Assembly (NCBI GenBank): GCA_916048095.2 | Contig: OU696594.1 | Location: 4,269,781-4,333,780, forward strand | DNA length: 64,000 nucleotides | Source: Sacculina carcini | Taxonomy: Eukaryota; Arthropoda; Thecostraca; Sacculinidae | Reading direction: 5' to 3' | Part shown: positions 55,178 through 64,000 of the stretch, one piece after another | Layout: the number at the start of each line of letters is the position of its first letter | Numbering within the stretch: the stretch's first letter is position 1 | Notes under the pieces: model-generated | Databases searched by the model: none | Seen by the model: the letters and a program-made list of their open reading frames with translations, nothing else | Told to the model about the DNA's origin: nothing | Translations under genes and position numbers: made by a program

Positions 55178-55472
55178 TGATTTTTGTACTACTGATTTAT
55201 CGTGTGTTTTTTTATTCAGGACTTGTCCATGAAGCGGGTCATTTTGCTGCTATATATATATATATATATATATATCTTGACATGTATCACTTCTACCCGT
55301 CGTGGTAACTGTCATTTGCACATTTGGATGTTCGAATGTGTGAGTATATTGTGTCTATATTGTGGGTGTGTGTGTGACTACGTATGAGTGTGCGCACATG
55401 TGTATGTATGATTTGTGATATGTATGACCGACCTTGACGTGTTATGAACTCCGTTCTCAGGCGGCGGAGTAC

Positions 55473-55907
55473 TGTGGAGGCGTGCAAGTTGCGTGGTTGG
55501 GCGGTTGTATGTCTGTGTGTATCCAAGTGTATCCTTTGTGTGTGCGTTTCGCTCGTTTGTATGCGTGTCTGGCGTGTATGCATGTCAAGTGTATGTCTGT
55601 GTGTATCCAAGTGTATCCTTTGTGTGTGCGTTTCGCTCGTTTGTATGCGTGTCTGGCGTGTATGCATGTCAAGTGTATGTCTGTGTGTATCCTTCTGTAT
55701 TGGTGAACGCGGTTAGGCGTGTGTATGAATGTGACCGTGTGAAAGGTCACATGACCGAGCTTATATAACACGGCACACTGCCGGTCAAAGGGCCATTCGC
55801 TCGGATTCGCTCGCATTCGCTGGTATTATCTTGTATTGTGATCTCGCCTGCAATAGACTTTTCTCGCCGTGTCTTCCTCGTTTTCAATGTGGCTTCACGA
55901 CGCCACA
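55473..55907 (+). repeat. LTR of unit 9
   Basis: 435 bp; primer-binding site at 55911-55928. Confidence 0.95.
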
Positions 55908-56069
55908 TACTGGTGACCCCGACGTGATCATTCTTCGACGCCTACGAGGTTCACATCTTCCGTGAGTTTTGATTTCTTCATTTCATCTTTTTCCTTTAAA
56001 TTTCTTTCTTCATTTAATTTACCATTTCATTCTTTTCTGTTCAATTTGTTCACAAATTTAACTTTCATT

Positions 56070-56900
56070 ATGGCGAGTGATAACGCCGCCCCATTTCCCA
56101 CTAAAAACGGGGCCGAAAGTACACCAGTGGTCGACGTTTCCGCTTCTCCTGTGCATGGCGTGACTATTAAGCCACCGCCTTTCATGGAGAATTGCATGGA
56201 AGGCTGGTTCGCAATCATGGAGGCACAATTTCGCCTCCAGCGAGTGTCGGTAGAGTCCACAAAATTCTACCATGTCATCGCAGCTCTGCCCCCGAACGTG
56301 GTGTGCAAAGTCAGTCCTGCTACAATGGAGCAAGAGTCATACTCACAGCTCAAATCCGAGGTTCTTCAGACTCTCGAGAAATCCAAAACGGAGCTATTTG
56401 AGGAGCTCATTTCTAGCACTGTCATGACTGGTCGACCATCTGTTTATCTTAGTGAGCTGATGGCGCGTGCACGCAAAGTAAAAGTGACGGAAGATTTAGT
56501 TCGTCACAAGTTTACTCAGGCGTTACCACCAGCTCTCGGCCCGGTCTTGGCTGCACAACAGCAGACGCCGCTGGAACAGCTCGGCAAGCTGGCAGACGAG
56601 TTGATGCCGCTGGTGCCGTCGCAGTGCTTGGCCGCGCCCGGTATGTTTACCCAAGCAGCGACCACTCATCGCAGCGGACGACAGCAGGAGAGAGTATCAA
56701 ACGCCAGATACGGCTATAGGACGACGCGTTTCAGCGCGACCGCGCAAGTGAGCAACTTCTTGCGCTTGTCGTCGTTGGTCTGCTTGGATGTCCTCCAGCG
56801 TTCTCATGATTTTTTGCATGTCCATTGTGAGTTTGCGTCATTGAGTCATTGTGTCATTGCGTCATTGCGTCATGCGAGTGAGTTTGATAGATATGAATAA
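56070..56900 (+). CDS. Gag of unit 9, truncated
   Basis: 276 codons. The native part is as in unit 1; the last residues differ because the 43 bp expansion changes the frame inside the insertion. Confidence 0.8.
   Translation: MASDNAAPFPTKNGAESTPVVDVSASPVHGVTIKPPPFMENCMEGWFAIMEAQFRLQRVSVESTKFYHVIAALPPNVVCKVSPATMEQESYSQLKSEVLQTLEKSKTELFEELISSTVMTGRPSVYLSELMARARKVKVTEDLVRHKFTQALPPALGPVLAAQQQTPLEQLGKLADELMPLVPSQCLAAPGMFTQAATTHRSGRQQERVSNARYGYRTTRFSATAQVSNFLRLSSLVCLDVLQRSHDFLHVHCEFASLSHCVIASLRHASEFDRYE
56836..56884 (+). repeat. Private GTCATT(G) expansion in unit 9
   Basis: Where the other units read GCGTCGTTGATAG, this unit has about four GTCATTG-like repeats and GCGAGTGAGTTT, adding 43 bp. It is the only such indel in the array outside the TA tract. 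Confidence 0.85.
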
Positions 56901-57187
56901 CCCTCTAAGTAGGACATCCTATAGCGGCGTTGGCGCGAGCGAAAACTGATCTCAATACATCGAGAAAGATATTACAACTCACTCTCATACTGAGGCAGGC
57001 ATTGGTAAAAGCTGTGGTCTTACTCGCCTGCAAATCCGACAGGGTTCGACACAATGAACCGACAACAACACACACGCACACTGAAAAGATCAAAGCACGA
57101 AGCATGCTGGACATTTATGTTGCTCAATAGATTTTAGAGATACGGCATAGGACTGCAGCCTTTTCATTCCGACCAACGCCCGAAAGT

Positions 57188-60100
57188 GTGTCGTGGTCAT
57201 ATATTTTTTGGCGCCGCTGCACGCACGTGCAAGCCATGGTGTCAGTGGCCACGGAAACCAGCAAATCTGGCGATGCAACCATCATCCAGGGGCTCCTCGC
57301 CGGTGCCTGCCGATCGTTCCCGTCCGTCGACCCCGGAAAACTAGATCGGCAGGCCATGGTAGCTGCATCAGGTGGCCTGCCGCTCCTCACAGTAGCAGCT
57401 CGTATCGGCACCAAATGGTTGTCCTTCATTGTTGACACCGGAGCAGGTGTCTCCGTCCTTCCGCGGACCGAGGTAAGCACACTGTCGCTCCTGCCAACAT
57501 CAGTGCGGTTATCCGCAGCCAATGGCCAGCCCATGACAGTACACGGTGAGGTTCGTGTCGACATTGTGCTGCAGAAGCTGCGTCGGAAGTTCACATGGAC
57601 ATTTGTAGTATCCGACGCAGTGTCTCCATTGCTGGGCCACGATTTTTTGCGCCACTTTAAACTCATAGTCGATTGTCATCACAACTGCATTCGTGACACC
57701 ACAACCTCGCTGCGAGCGCCGGCTAAGGTAAGTGGTGCACAACCAGTTGGCCTTGTCGTCAACGACTTGAGTAATTTTCCTCATACTGTGCGCACGTTGA
57801 TGTCTGATCATCCATCGCTACTTGCACCACGGTCAAACAATATGATTTCTATGCCTGTTCAGCACAGCATTGACACGGGCAGTGCCGCACCGGTCTTTGC
57901 TCGGCCTCGCCGACTGACGCCCGATAAAGATAATGCCGCTCGATCTGCTTTCGAAGATCTCTTAGCGTCCGGTGTCGTCCGTCGCTCCAACTCGCCGTGG
58001 GCTTCTCCGCTTCATATGGTTGCTAAGAAAGCACCCGGCGAGTGGCGCATCACAGGAGATTATCGGGCGCTCAATGTCAAGACTGTGCATGACAGATTTC
58101 CGATCCCACATATCCAGGATCTGTCAGCACATTTAGACAGCATGACAGTATTTTCCAAATTGGACCTACTACAGGCATATCATCAGGTTCCGATGAGTGA
58201 AGCCGACATACCGAAAACCGCTGTAGTGACTCCTTTCGGTTTATTGGAATATTTGTTTATGCCGTTGGGTCTCAAAAACGCCGGAGCCACTTTTCAGCGC
58301 ATGATGAGTACGATACTTGCCCACCTGTCGTGCACATTCGTTTATCTAGACGATGTTCTCGTGTTCTCGGTTGACGAGCAGCAGCACACGCGCGACCTGG
58401 CAGCAGTATTTGACGTTTTTGAAAAGCATGGTCTCCGATTATCTCTGGACAAGTGTTGTTTTTACAGGTCAGAGATTGATTTCCTTGGTCACAAGATCAC
58501 TGCCGACGGTGTTTGCCCGCCTGATTCCAAAGTGAGTGTCATTAATGATTTTCCTTTACCTTCTGATTCTGCTTCACTGCGTAGATTTCTGGGCATGGTA
58601 GGTTTTTACCGCCGTATGATCCCTGGTTTCGCGACCCTTGTTCACCCTTTGTCGGAACGCAGTAGAACGGAGCCAAATTCAAAAAGCCTTTCGCTCACTG
58701 CAGACGAGATAGCTGCGTTTGAAGGCGTCAAGCGAGCCCTGAGTGACGCATGCACGCTACCTCATCCCAAAGCTAACTGTGATCAGCTTCAGCTAGTCAC
58801 CGACTGCTCATCGACGGCTGCTGGCGCTACACTTCACCAGATGGTGGACGGGGTGCCTAGGCCCATCTCGTTTTTTTCAAAGAAGCTTTCTGCCGCGCAG
58901 CGGAAGTACTCTGTCTACGACCGCGAATTGTTGGCCGCTTATTACGCCGTGGGACATTTCCGTCATTTCCTGGAGGGGCGAGCGGTAACGCTGCTAACCG
59001 ATCACAAACCGCTCGTCTCGGCTTTTCGCAGTCCTCGCTTGGCTAAGTCAGACAGACAGCAGCGGCATTGGTCATATATTACCGAATATGTGTCCGATGT
59101 TCAGCATGTTCGCGGCGCCGAGAACGTGGTCGCAGATTGCCTTTCGAGAGATGTGAACGTCATCCAATTGGAAGCATTTGATCTGCCCGCCATTGCGCGT
59201 GCTCAGCTGGATGATCGCGATGTTATGATTCACGCCGACAGCCTGAAGAAGTTCAACTTGTCCGATGATACCGTGCTACTGTGTGATACAACAACGCCTC
59301 ATCCTAGGCCGTTTCTACCGCAGAGATGCCGGTTTCACGTGTTCCAGCAGCTGCACAATATTGCACATCCTGGGGTTCGCGCCAGCACACGCGTGATAAA
59401 ATCCAGGTATGTATGGCCTCACATGGACAAAGATATTAAAGATTGGGTACGTAGTTGTACTGCCTGCCAACAATCAAAGATCACGCGCCACACAAAGTCG
59501 CCACTTTCGCAGTTTGATCTTCCTAGCGCACGATTCGAGGTGGTTCACTTAGATCTCGTCGGGCCTCTGCCGCCGGCGGTTACAGCTGGTCACTCATTTT
59601 CCACGCCGTTCAGATACATACTGACATGCGTCGATCGTGCAAGCCGCTGGCCCGAGGCGATGCCACTCACTGACATCACTGCAGCATCTGTTGCCAACGC
59701 CTTCTTCACTGGCTGGATTTCGCGTTTCGGTGTCCCACTCCATGTGGTAACGGATCGCGGAACCCAGTTTGAATCTGAACTGTTCGAGGAATTATCCAAA
59801 CTGGTAGGTTTTCATCGTGTTCGGACGACCGCCTATCACCCCCAATATAACGGCATGGTAGAGCGTCTTCATCGCGTAATTAAAACAGCTATCATAGCCC
59901 GTAAAGAATGCTGGCTTTCGGCTCTTCCGGTCGTCATGTTGGGGATCCGATTGCTGCCCGCGGAGTCAGGTTTTTCGCCATTCACGGCTGTTACGGGCGG
60001 ATATCTGCTGTGTCCTCGGGTGCCAACAGGTGAAAACGTGTCCATTAAAGCACAGCACGACTTCGTGGGCGAACTCAACAAGAGAATGCAGGAGATCGAC

Positions 60101-60529
60101 TTTCACAGCTTGTCAGCCGGCACGTCACACAGCACTCCGACATCCTACGTGCCAGCGCAGCTGATGACATGTGAGCATGTGTGGTTGCGTGTCGATCGTG
60201 TCCGCCGTCCACTCGAGGCACCTTATCGGGGCCCTTTTCGCGTCGTATCCAGAACGCCGAAGGTTTTCACCATCGCTCTGCCAACTGGCGGGTCAGAGTC
60301 CGTCTCGATAGATCGTCTGAAGCCAGCCATCGTCACTGCTGCGTCACCGGTCAAGGCCCCTTCGTCGCAGCCTCGTCCGGTTCCACGTGCACGTGTTACG
60401 CCCGCCAGCACCACTACGACACGGCCTGTTCCTGTACCTGCTCCTCGTGCATCGCTACCAAAGACAATCACTACCAGATGCGGTCGTACGGTTAGATTCA
60501 AGACAGCACCGGATTTTCACTATTTTTGA
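57188..60529 (+). CDS. Pol of unit 9, open but with most amino-acid changes
   Basis: 1113 codons, no stops. Private changes are V73I, G318S, F353L, A548T (RNase H) and S887Y, which is five residues before the catalytic integrase Glu in the conserved P-Q-S-N-G-M-V-E motif. Integrase function may be impaired. First ATG at 57236. Confidence 0.92.
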   Translation: MSWSYIFWRRCTHVQAMVSVATETSKSGDATIIQGLLAGACRSFPSVDPGKLDRQAMVAASGGLPLLTVAARIGTKWLSFIVDTGAGVSVLPRTEVSTLSLLPTSVRLSAANGQPMTVHGEVRVDIVLQKLRRKFTWTFVVSDAVSPLLGHDFLRHFKLIVDCHHNCIRDTTTSLRAPAKVSGAQPVGLVVNDLSNFPHTVRTLMSDHPSLLAPRSNNMISMPVQHSIDTGSAAPVFARPRRLTPDKDNAARSAFEDLLASGVVRRSNSPWASPLHMVAKKAPGEWRITGDYRALNVKTVHDRFPIPHIQDLSAHLDSMTVFSKLDLLQAYHQVPMSEADIPKTAVVTPFGLLEYLFMPLGLKNAGATFQRMMSTILAHLSCTFVYLDDVLVFSVDEQQHTRDLAAVFDVFEKHGLRLSLDKCCFYRSEIDFLGHKITADGVCPPDSKVSVINDFPLPSDSASLRRFLGMVGFYRRMIPGFATLVHPLSERSRTEPNSKSLSLTADEIAAFEGVKRALSDACTLPHPKANCDQLQLVTDCSSTAAGATLHQMVDGVPRPISFFSKKLSAAQRKYSVYDRELLAAYYAVGHFRHFLEGRAVTLLTDHKPLVSAFRSPRLAKSDRQQRHWSYITEYVSDVQHVRGAENVVADCLSRDVNVIQLEAFDLPAIARAQLDDRDVMIHADSLKKFNLSDDTVLLCDTTTPHPRPFLPQRCRFHVFQQLHNIAHPGVRASTRVIKSRYVWPHMDKDIKDWVRSCTACQQSKITRHTKSPLSQFDLPSARFEVVHLDLVGPLPPAVTAGHSFSTPFRYILTCVDRASRWPEAMPLTDITAASVANAFFTGWISRFGVPLHVVTDRGTQFESELFEELSKLVGFHRVRTTAYHPQYNGMVERLHRVIKTAIIARKECWLSALPVVMLGIRLLPAESGFSPFTAVTGGYLLCPRVPTGENVSIKAQHDFVGELNKRMQEIDFHSLSAGTSHSTPTSYVPAQLMTCEHVWLRVDRVRRPLEAPYRGPFRVVSRTPKVFTIALPTGGSESVSIDRLKPAIVTAASPVKAPSSQPRPVPRARVTPASTTTTRPVPVPAPRASLPKTITTRCGRTVRFKTAPDFHYF

Positions 60530-60601
60530 TGATTTTTGTACTACTGATTTATCGTGTGTTTTTTTATTCAGGACTTGTCCATGAAACGGGTCATTTTGCT
60601 G

Positions 60602-60685
<84 letters not shown>

Positions 60686-60878
60686 TGACATGTATCACTT
60701 CTACCCGTCGTGGTAACTGTCATTTGCACATTTGGATGTTCGAATGTGTGAGTATATTGTGTCTATATTGTGGGTGTGTGTCACTACGTATGAGTGTGCG
60801 CACATGTGTATGTATGATTTGTGATATGTATGACCGACCTTGACGTGTTATGAACTCCGTTCTCAGGCGGCGGAGTAC

Positions 60879-61313
60879 TGTGGAGGCGTGCAAGTTGCGT
60901 GGTTGGGCGGTTGTATGTCTGTGTGTATCCAAGTGTATCCTTTGTGTGTGCGTTTCGCTCGTTTGTATGCGTGTCTGGCGTGTATGCATGTCAAGTGTAT
61001 GTCTGTGTGTATCCAAGTGTATCCTTTGTGTGTGCGTTTCGCTCGTTTGTATGCGTGTCTGGCGTGTATGCATGTCAAGTGTATGTCTGTGTGTATCCTT
61101 CTGTATTGGTGAACGCGGTTAGGCGTGTGTATGAATGTGACCGTGTGAAAGGTCACATGACCGAGCTTATATAACACGGCACACTGCCGGTCAAAGGGCC
61201 ATTCGCTCGGATTCGCTCGCATTCGCTGGTATTATCTTGTATTGTGATCTCGCCTGCAATAGACTTTTCTCGCCGTGTCTTCCTCGTTTTCAATGTGGCT
61301 TCACGACGCCACA
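60879..61313 (+). repeat. LTR of unit 10
   Basis: 435 bp; primer-binding site at 61317-61334. Confidence 0.95.
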
Positions 61314-61475
61314 TACTGGTGACCCCGACGTGATCATTCTTCGACGCCTACGAGGTTCACATCTTCCGTGAGTTTTGATTTCTTCATTTCATCTTTTTCC
61401 TTTAAATTTCTTTCTTCATTTAATTTACCATTTCATTCTTTTCTGTTCAATTTGTTCACAAATTTAACTTTCATT

Positions 61476-62312
61476 ATGGCGAGTGATAACGCCGCCCCAT
61501 TTCCCACTAAAAACGGGGCCGAAAGTACACCAGTGGTCGACGTTTCCGCTTCTCCTGTGCATGGCGTGACTATTAAGCCACCGCCTTTCATGGAGAATTG
61601 CATGGAAGGCTGGTTCGCAATCATGGAGGCACAATTTCGCCTCCAGCGAGTGTCGGTAGAGTCCACAAAATTCTACCACGTCATCGCAGCTCTGCCCCCG
61701 AACGTGGTGTGCAAAGTCAGTCCTGCTACAATGGAGCAAGAGTCATACTCACAGCTCAAATCCGAGGTTCTTCAGACTCTCGAGAAATCCAAAACGGAGC
61801 TATTTGAGGAGCTCATTTCTAGCACTGTCATGACTGGTCGACCATCTGTTTATCTTAGTGAGCTGATGGCGCGTGCACGCAAAGTAAAAGTGACGGAAGA
61901 TTTAGTTCGTCACAAGTTTACTCAGGCGTTACCACCAGCTCTCGGCCCGGTCTTGGCTGCACAACAGCAGACGCCGCTGGAACAGCTCGGCAAGCTGGCA
62001 GACGAGTTGATGCCGCTGGTGCCGTCGCAGTGCTTGGCCGCGCCCGGTATGTTTACCCAAGCAGCGACCACTCATCGCAGCGGACGACAGCAGGAGAGAG
62101 TATCAAACGCCAGATACGGCTATAGGACGACGCGTTTCAGCGCGACCGCGCAAGTGAGCAACTTCTTGCGCTTGTCGTCGTTGGTCTGCTTGGATGTCCT
62201 CCAGCGTTCTCATGATTTTTTGCATGTCCATTGTGAGTTTGCGTCGTTGATAGATATGAATAACCCTCTAAGTAGGACATCCTATAGCGGCGTTGGCGCG
62301 AGCGAAAACTGA
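61476..62312 (+). CDS. Gag of unit 10, truncated by the shared insertion
   Basis: 278 codons, equal to the unit 3 type in the native part. Confidence 0.8.
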   Translation: MASDNAAPFPTKNGAESTPVVDVSASPVHGVTIKPPPFMENCMEGWFAIMEAQFRLQRVSVESTKFYHVIAALPPNVVCKVSPATMEQESYSQLKSEVLQTLEKSKTELFEELISSTVMTGRPSVYLSELMARARKVKVTEDLVRHKFTQALPPALGPVLAAQQQTPLEQLGKLADELMPLVPSQCLAAPGMFTQAATTHRSGRQQERVSNARYGYRTTRFSATAQVSNFLRLSSLVCLDVLQRSHDFLHVHCEFASLIDMNNPLSRTSYSGVGASEN

Positions 62313-62550
62313 TCTCAATACATCGAGAAAGATATTACAACTCACTCTCATACTGAGGCAGGCATTGGTAAAAGCTGTGGTCTTACTCGCCTGCAAATCC
62401 GACAGGGTTCGACACAATGAACCGACAACAACACACACGCACACTGAAAAGATCAAAGCACGAAGCATGCTGGACATTTATGTTGCTCAATAGATTTTAG
62501 AGATACGGCATAGGACTGCAGCCTTTTCATTCCGACCAACGCCCGAAAGT

Positions 62551-64000
62551 GTGTCGTGGTCATATATTTTTTGGCGCCGCTGCACGCACGTGCAAGCCAT
62601 GGTGTCAGTGGCCACGGAAACCAGCAAATCTGGCGATGCAACCATCATCCAGGGGCTCCTCGCCGGTGCCTGCCGATCGTTCCCGTCCGTCGACCCCGGA
62701 AAACTAGATCGGCAGGCCATGGTAGCTGCATCAGGTGGCCTGCCGCTCCTCACAGTAGCAGCTCGTGTCGGCACCAAATGGTTGTCCTTCATTGTTGACA
62801 CCGGAGCAGGTGTCTCCGTCCTTCCGCGGACCGAGGTAAGCACACTGTCGCTCCTGCCAACATCAGTGCGGTTATCCGCAGCCAATGGCCAGCCCATGAC
62901 AGTACACGGTGAGGTTCGTGTCGACATTGTGCTGCAGAAGCTGCGTCGGAAATTCACATGGACATTTGTAGTATCCGACGCAGTGTCTCCATTGCTGGGC
63001 CACGATTTTTTGCGCCACTTTAAACTCATAGTCGATTGTCATCACAACTGCATTCGTGACACCACAACCTCGCTGCGAGCGCCGGCTAAGGTAAGTGGTG
63101 CACAACCAGTTGGCCTTGTCGTCAACGACTTGAGTAATTTTCCTCATACTGTGCGCACGTTGATGTCTGATCATCCATCGCTACTTGCACCACGGTCAAA
63201 CAATATGATTTCTATGCCTGTTCAGCACAGCATTGACACGGGCAGTGCCGCACCGGTCTTTGCTCGGCCTCGCCGACTGACGCCCGATAAAGATAATGCC
63301 GCTCGATCTGCTTTCGAAGATCTCTTAGCGTCCGGTGTCGTCCGTCGCTCCAACTCGCCGTGGGCTTCTCCGCTTCATATGGTTGCTAAGAAAGCACCCG
63401 GCGAGTGGCGCATCACAGGAGATTATCGGGCGCTCAATGTCAAGACTGTGCATGACAGATTTCCGATCCCACATATCCAGGATCTGTCAGCACATTTAGA
63501 CGGCATGACAGTATTTTCCAAATTGGACCTACTACAGGCATATCATCAGGTTCCGATGAGTGAAGCCGACATACCGAAAACCGCTGTAGTGACTCCTTTC
63601 GGTTTATTTGAATATTTGTTTATGCCGTTGGGTCTCAAAAACGCCGGAGCCACTTTTCAGCGCATGATGAGTACGATACTTGCCCACCTGTCGTGCACAT
63701 TCGTTTATCTAGACGATGTTCTCGTGTTCTCGGTTGACGAGCAGCAGCACACGCGCGACCTGGCAGCAGTATTTGACGTTTTTGAAAAGCATGGTCTCCG
63801 ATTATCTCTGGACAAGTGTTGTTTTTACAGGTCAGAGATTGATTTCCTTGGTCACAAGATCACTGCCGACGGTGTTTGCCCGCCGGATTCCAAAGTGAGT
63901 GTCATTAATGATTTTCCTTTACCTTCTGATTCTGCTTCACTGCGTAGATTTCTGGGCATGGTAGGTTTTTACCGCCGTATGATCCCTGGTTTCGCGACCC
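62551..64000 (+). CDS. Pol of unit 10, partial (window edge)
   Basis: The first 483 codons are open: protease D-T-G-A and reverse transcriptase with Y-L-D-D are present. RNase H and integrase lie outside the window. Confidence 0.9.
   Translation, partial: MSWSYIFWRRCTHVQAMVSVATETSKSGDATIIQGLLAGACRSFPSVDPGKLDRQAMVAASGGLPLLTVAARVGTKWLSFIVDTGAGVSVLPRTEVSTLSLLPTSVRLSAANGQPMTVHGEVRVDIVLQKLRRKFTWTFVVSDAVSPLLGHDFLRHFKLIVDCHHNCIRDTTTSLRAPAKVSGAQPVGLVVNDLSNFPHTVRTLMSDHPSLLAPRSNNMISMPVQHSIDTGSAAPVFARPRRLTPDKDNAARSAFEDLLASGVVRRSNSPWASPLHMVAKKAPGEWRITGDYRALNVKTVHDRFPIPHIQDLSAHLDGMTVFSKLDLLQAYHQVPMSEADIPKTAVVTPFGLFEYLFMPLGLKNAGATFQRMMSTILAHLSCTFVYLDDVLVFSVDEQQHTRDLAAVFDVFEKHGLRLSLDKCCFYRSEIDFLGHKITADGVCPPDSKVSVINDFPLPSDSASLRRFLGMVGFYRRMIPGFAT

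Larger units (their letters stand above)
50164..55472 (+). mobile_element. Array unit 8
   Basis: 5309 bp; TA tract 25 bp (55251-55275). Near-copy of unit 6 in gag and pol. Confidence 0.95.
55473..60878 (+). mobile_element. Array unit 9
   Basis: 5406 bp; TA tract 81 bp (60603-60683). It carries a private 43 bp GTCATT-type expansion in the gag insertion and a 2 bp loss in the GT run before the next LTR. Confidence 0.95.
12499..64000 (+). mobile_element. Tandem array of a Ty3/gypsy LTR retrotransposon, 9 complete units plus a partial one
   Basis: Ten copies of the same element lie head to tail in the same orientation, with one LTR between successive internal regions and no flanking host sequence or target duplication in between. 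LTR starts are 12499, 18160, 23471, 28818, 34189, 39546, 44857, 50164, 55473 and 60879. Unit lengths are 5661, 5311, 5347, 5371, 5357, 5311, 5307, 5309 and 5406. Subtracting a 352 bp insert (unit 1), the TA tract of each unit, a 2 bp deletion (units 2 and 7) and +43/-2 bp (unit 9) leaves exactly 5284 bp each. The right end is outside the window. The layout is what unequal recombination between LTRs, or integration of a multimeric circle, would leave. Confidence 0.95.
60879..64000 (+). mobile_element. Array unit 10, cut by the window end
   Basis: LTR, gag and the first half of pol are present. The array continues to the right, so copy number is at least ten. Confidence 0.95.

Noticed and set aside
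12499..64000. CRISPR-like or bacterial tandem array
   Set aside because: Repeat units are 5.3 kb retroelements with LTRs and pol. There are no short repeats with spacers and the context is eukaryotic.
12499..64000. Pure assembly duplication of one element
   Set aside because: Not excluded, but unit-specific TA lengths, a unit-specific SINE-like insertion, private stops and mosaic SNP sharing argue for real distinct units.

Overview
The window looks like nuclear DNA of an animal, probably an invertebrate. It has intron-split host exons, including NFU1 with a 2.2 kb GT-AG intron, long CA/TA/GT microsatellites, remnants of several retroelement classes and no operon-like gene packing. I cannot fix the phylum from sequence alone.

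Left part (1-12498). An AT-rich non-coding stretch with dispersed and tandem repeats (1-2020) is followed by two exons of an NFU1-like iron-sulfur scaffold gene on the plus strand (2069-2310 and 4535-4683). An EF-hand exon lies on the minus strand (5824-5919). A small cluster of promoter-like motifs (6789-6883) comes next. Then follow decayed mobile DNA: a gag/PBS remnant of a minus-strand LTR element (7541-8145), a decayed coding region with 23-residue repeats (9031-9306), a SINE/LINE-like tail, CA-rich micro- and minisatellites, and a minus-strand non-LTR retrotransposon with a broken reverse transcriptase (10871-12498).

Right part (12499-64000). This is a head-to-tail array of one Ty3/gypsy-type LTR retrotransposon: nine complete units and a tenth cut by the window edge. 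The order is LTR-gag-pol-LTR-gag-pol, with a single 435 bp LTR shared between neighbouring units and no host DNA in between. The LTR starts TGTGG and ends CCACA, and is followed by an 18-base primer-binding site complementary to the 3' end of eukaryotic tRNA-Trp. Pol carries protease, reverse transcriptase, RNase H and integrase with a GPY/F module. I see no chromodomain and no env. Every unit has the same insertion of about 0.37 kb splitting gag between imperfect 16/17-base direct repeats, so the founder was already damaged. After subtracting a few identifiable events (a 352 bp retroposon in unit 1, TA-tract length, a 2 bp deletion, a 43 bp expansion), all nine complete units have exactly the same core length of 5284 bp.

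How the parts fit: the array interrupts the LINE at 12498/12499. Variants shared in a mosaic pattern (units 2 and 7; units 5, 6 and 8; units 6, 7 and 8) point to amplification and exchange at the DNA level rather than ten separate insertions. In effect a retrotransposon has become a 5.3 kb satellite-like tandem repeat, while most pol frames have stayed open.
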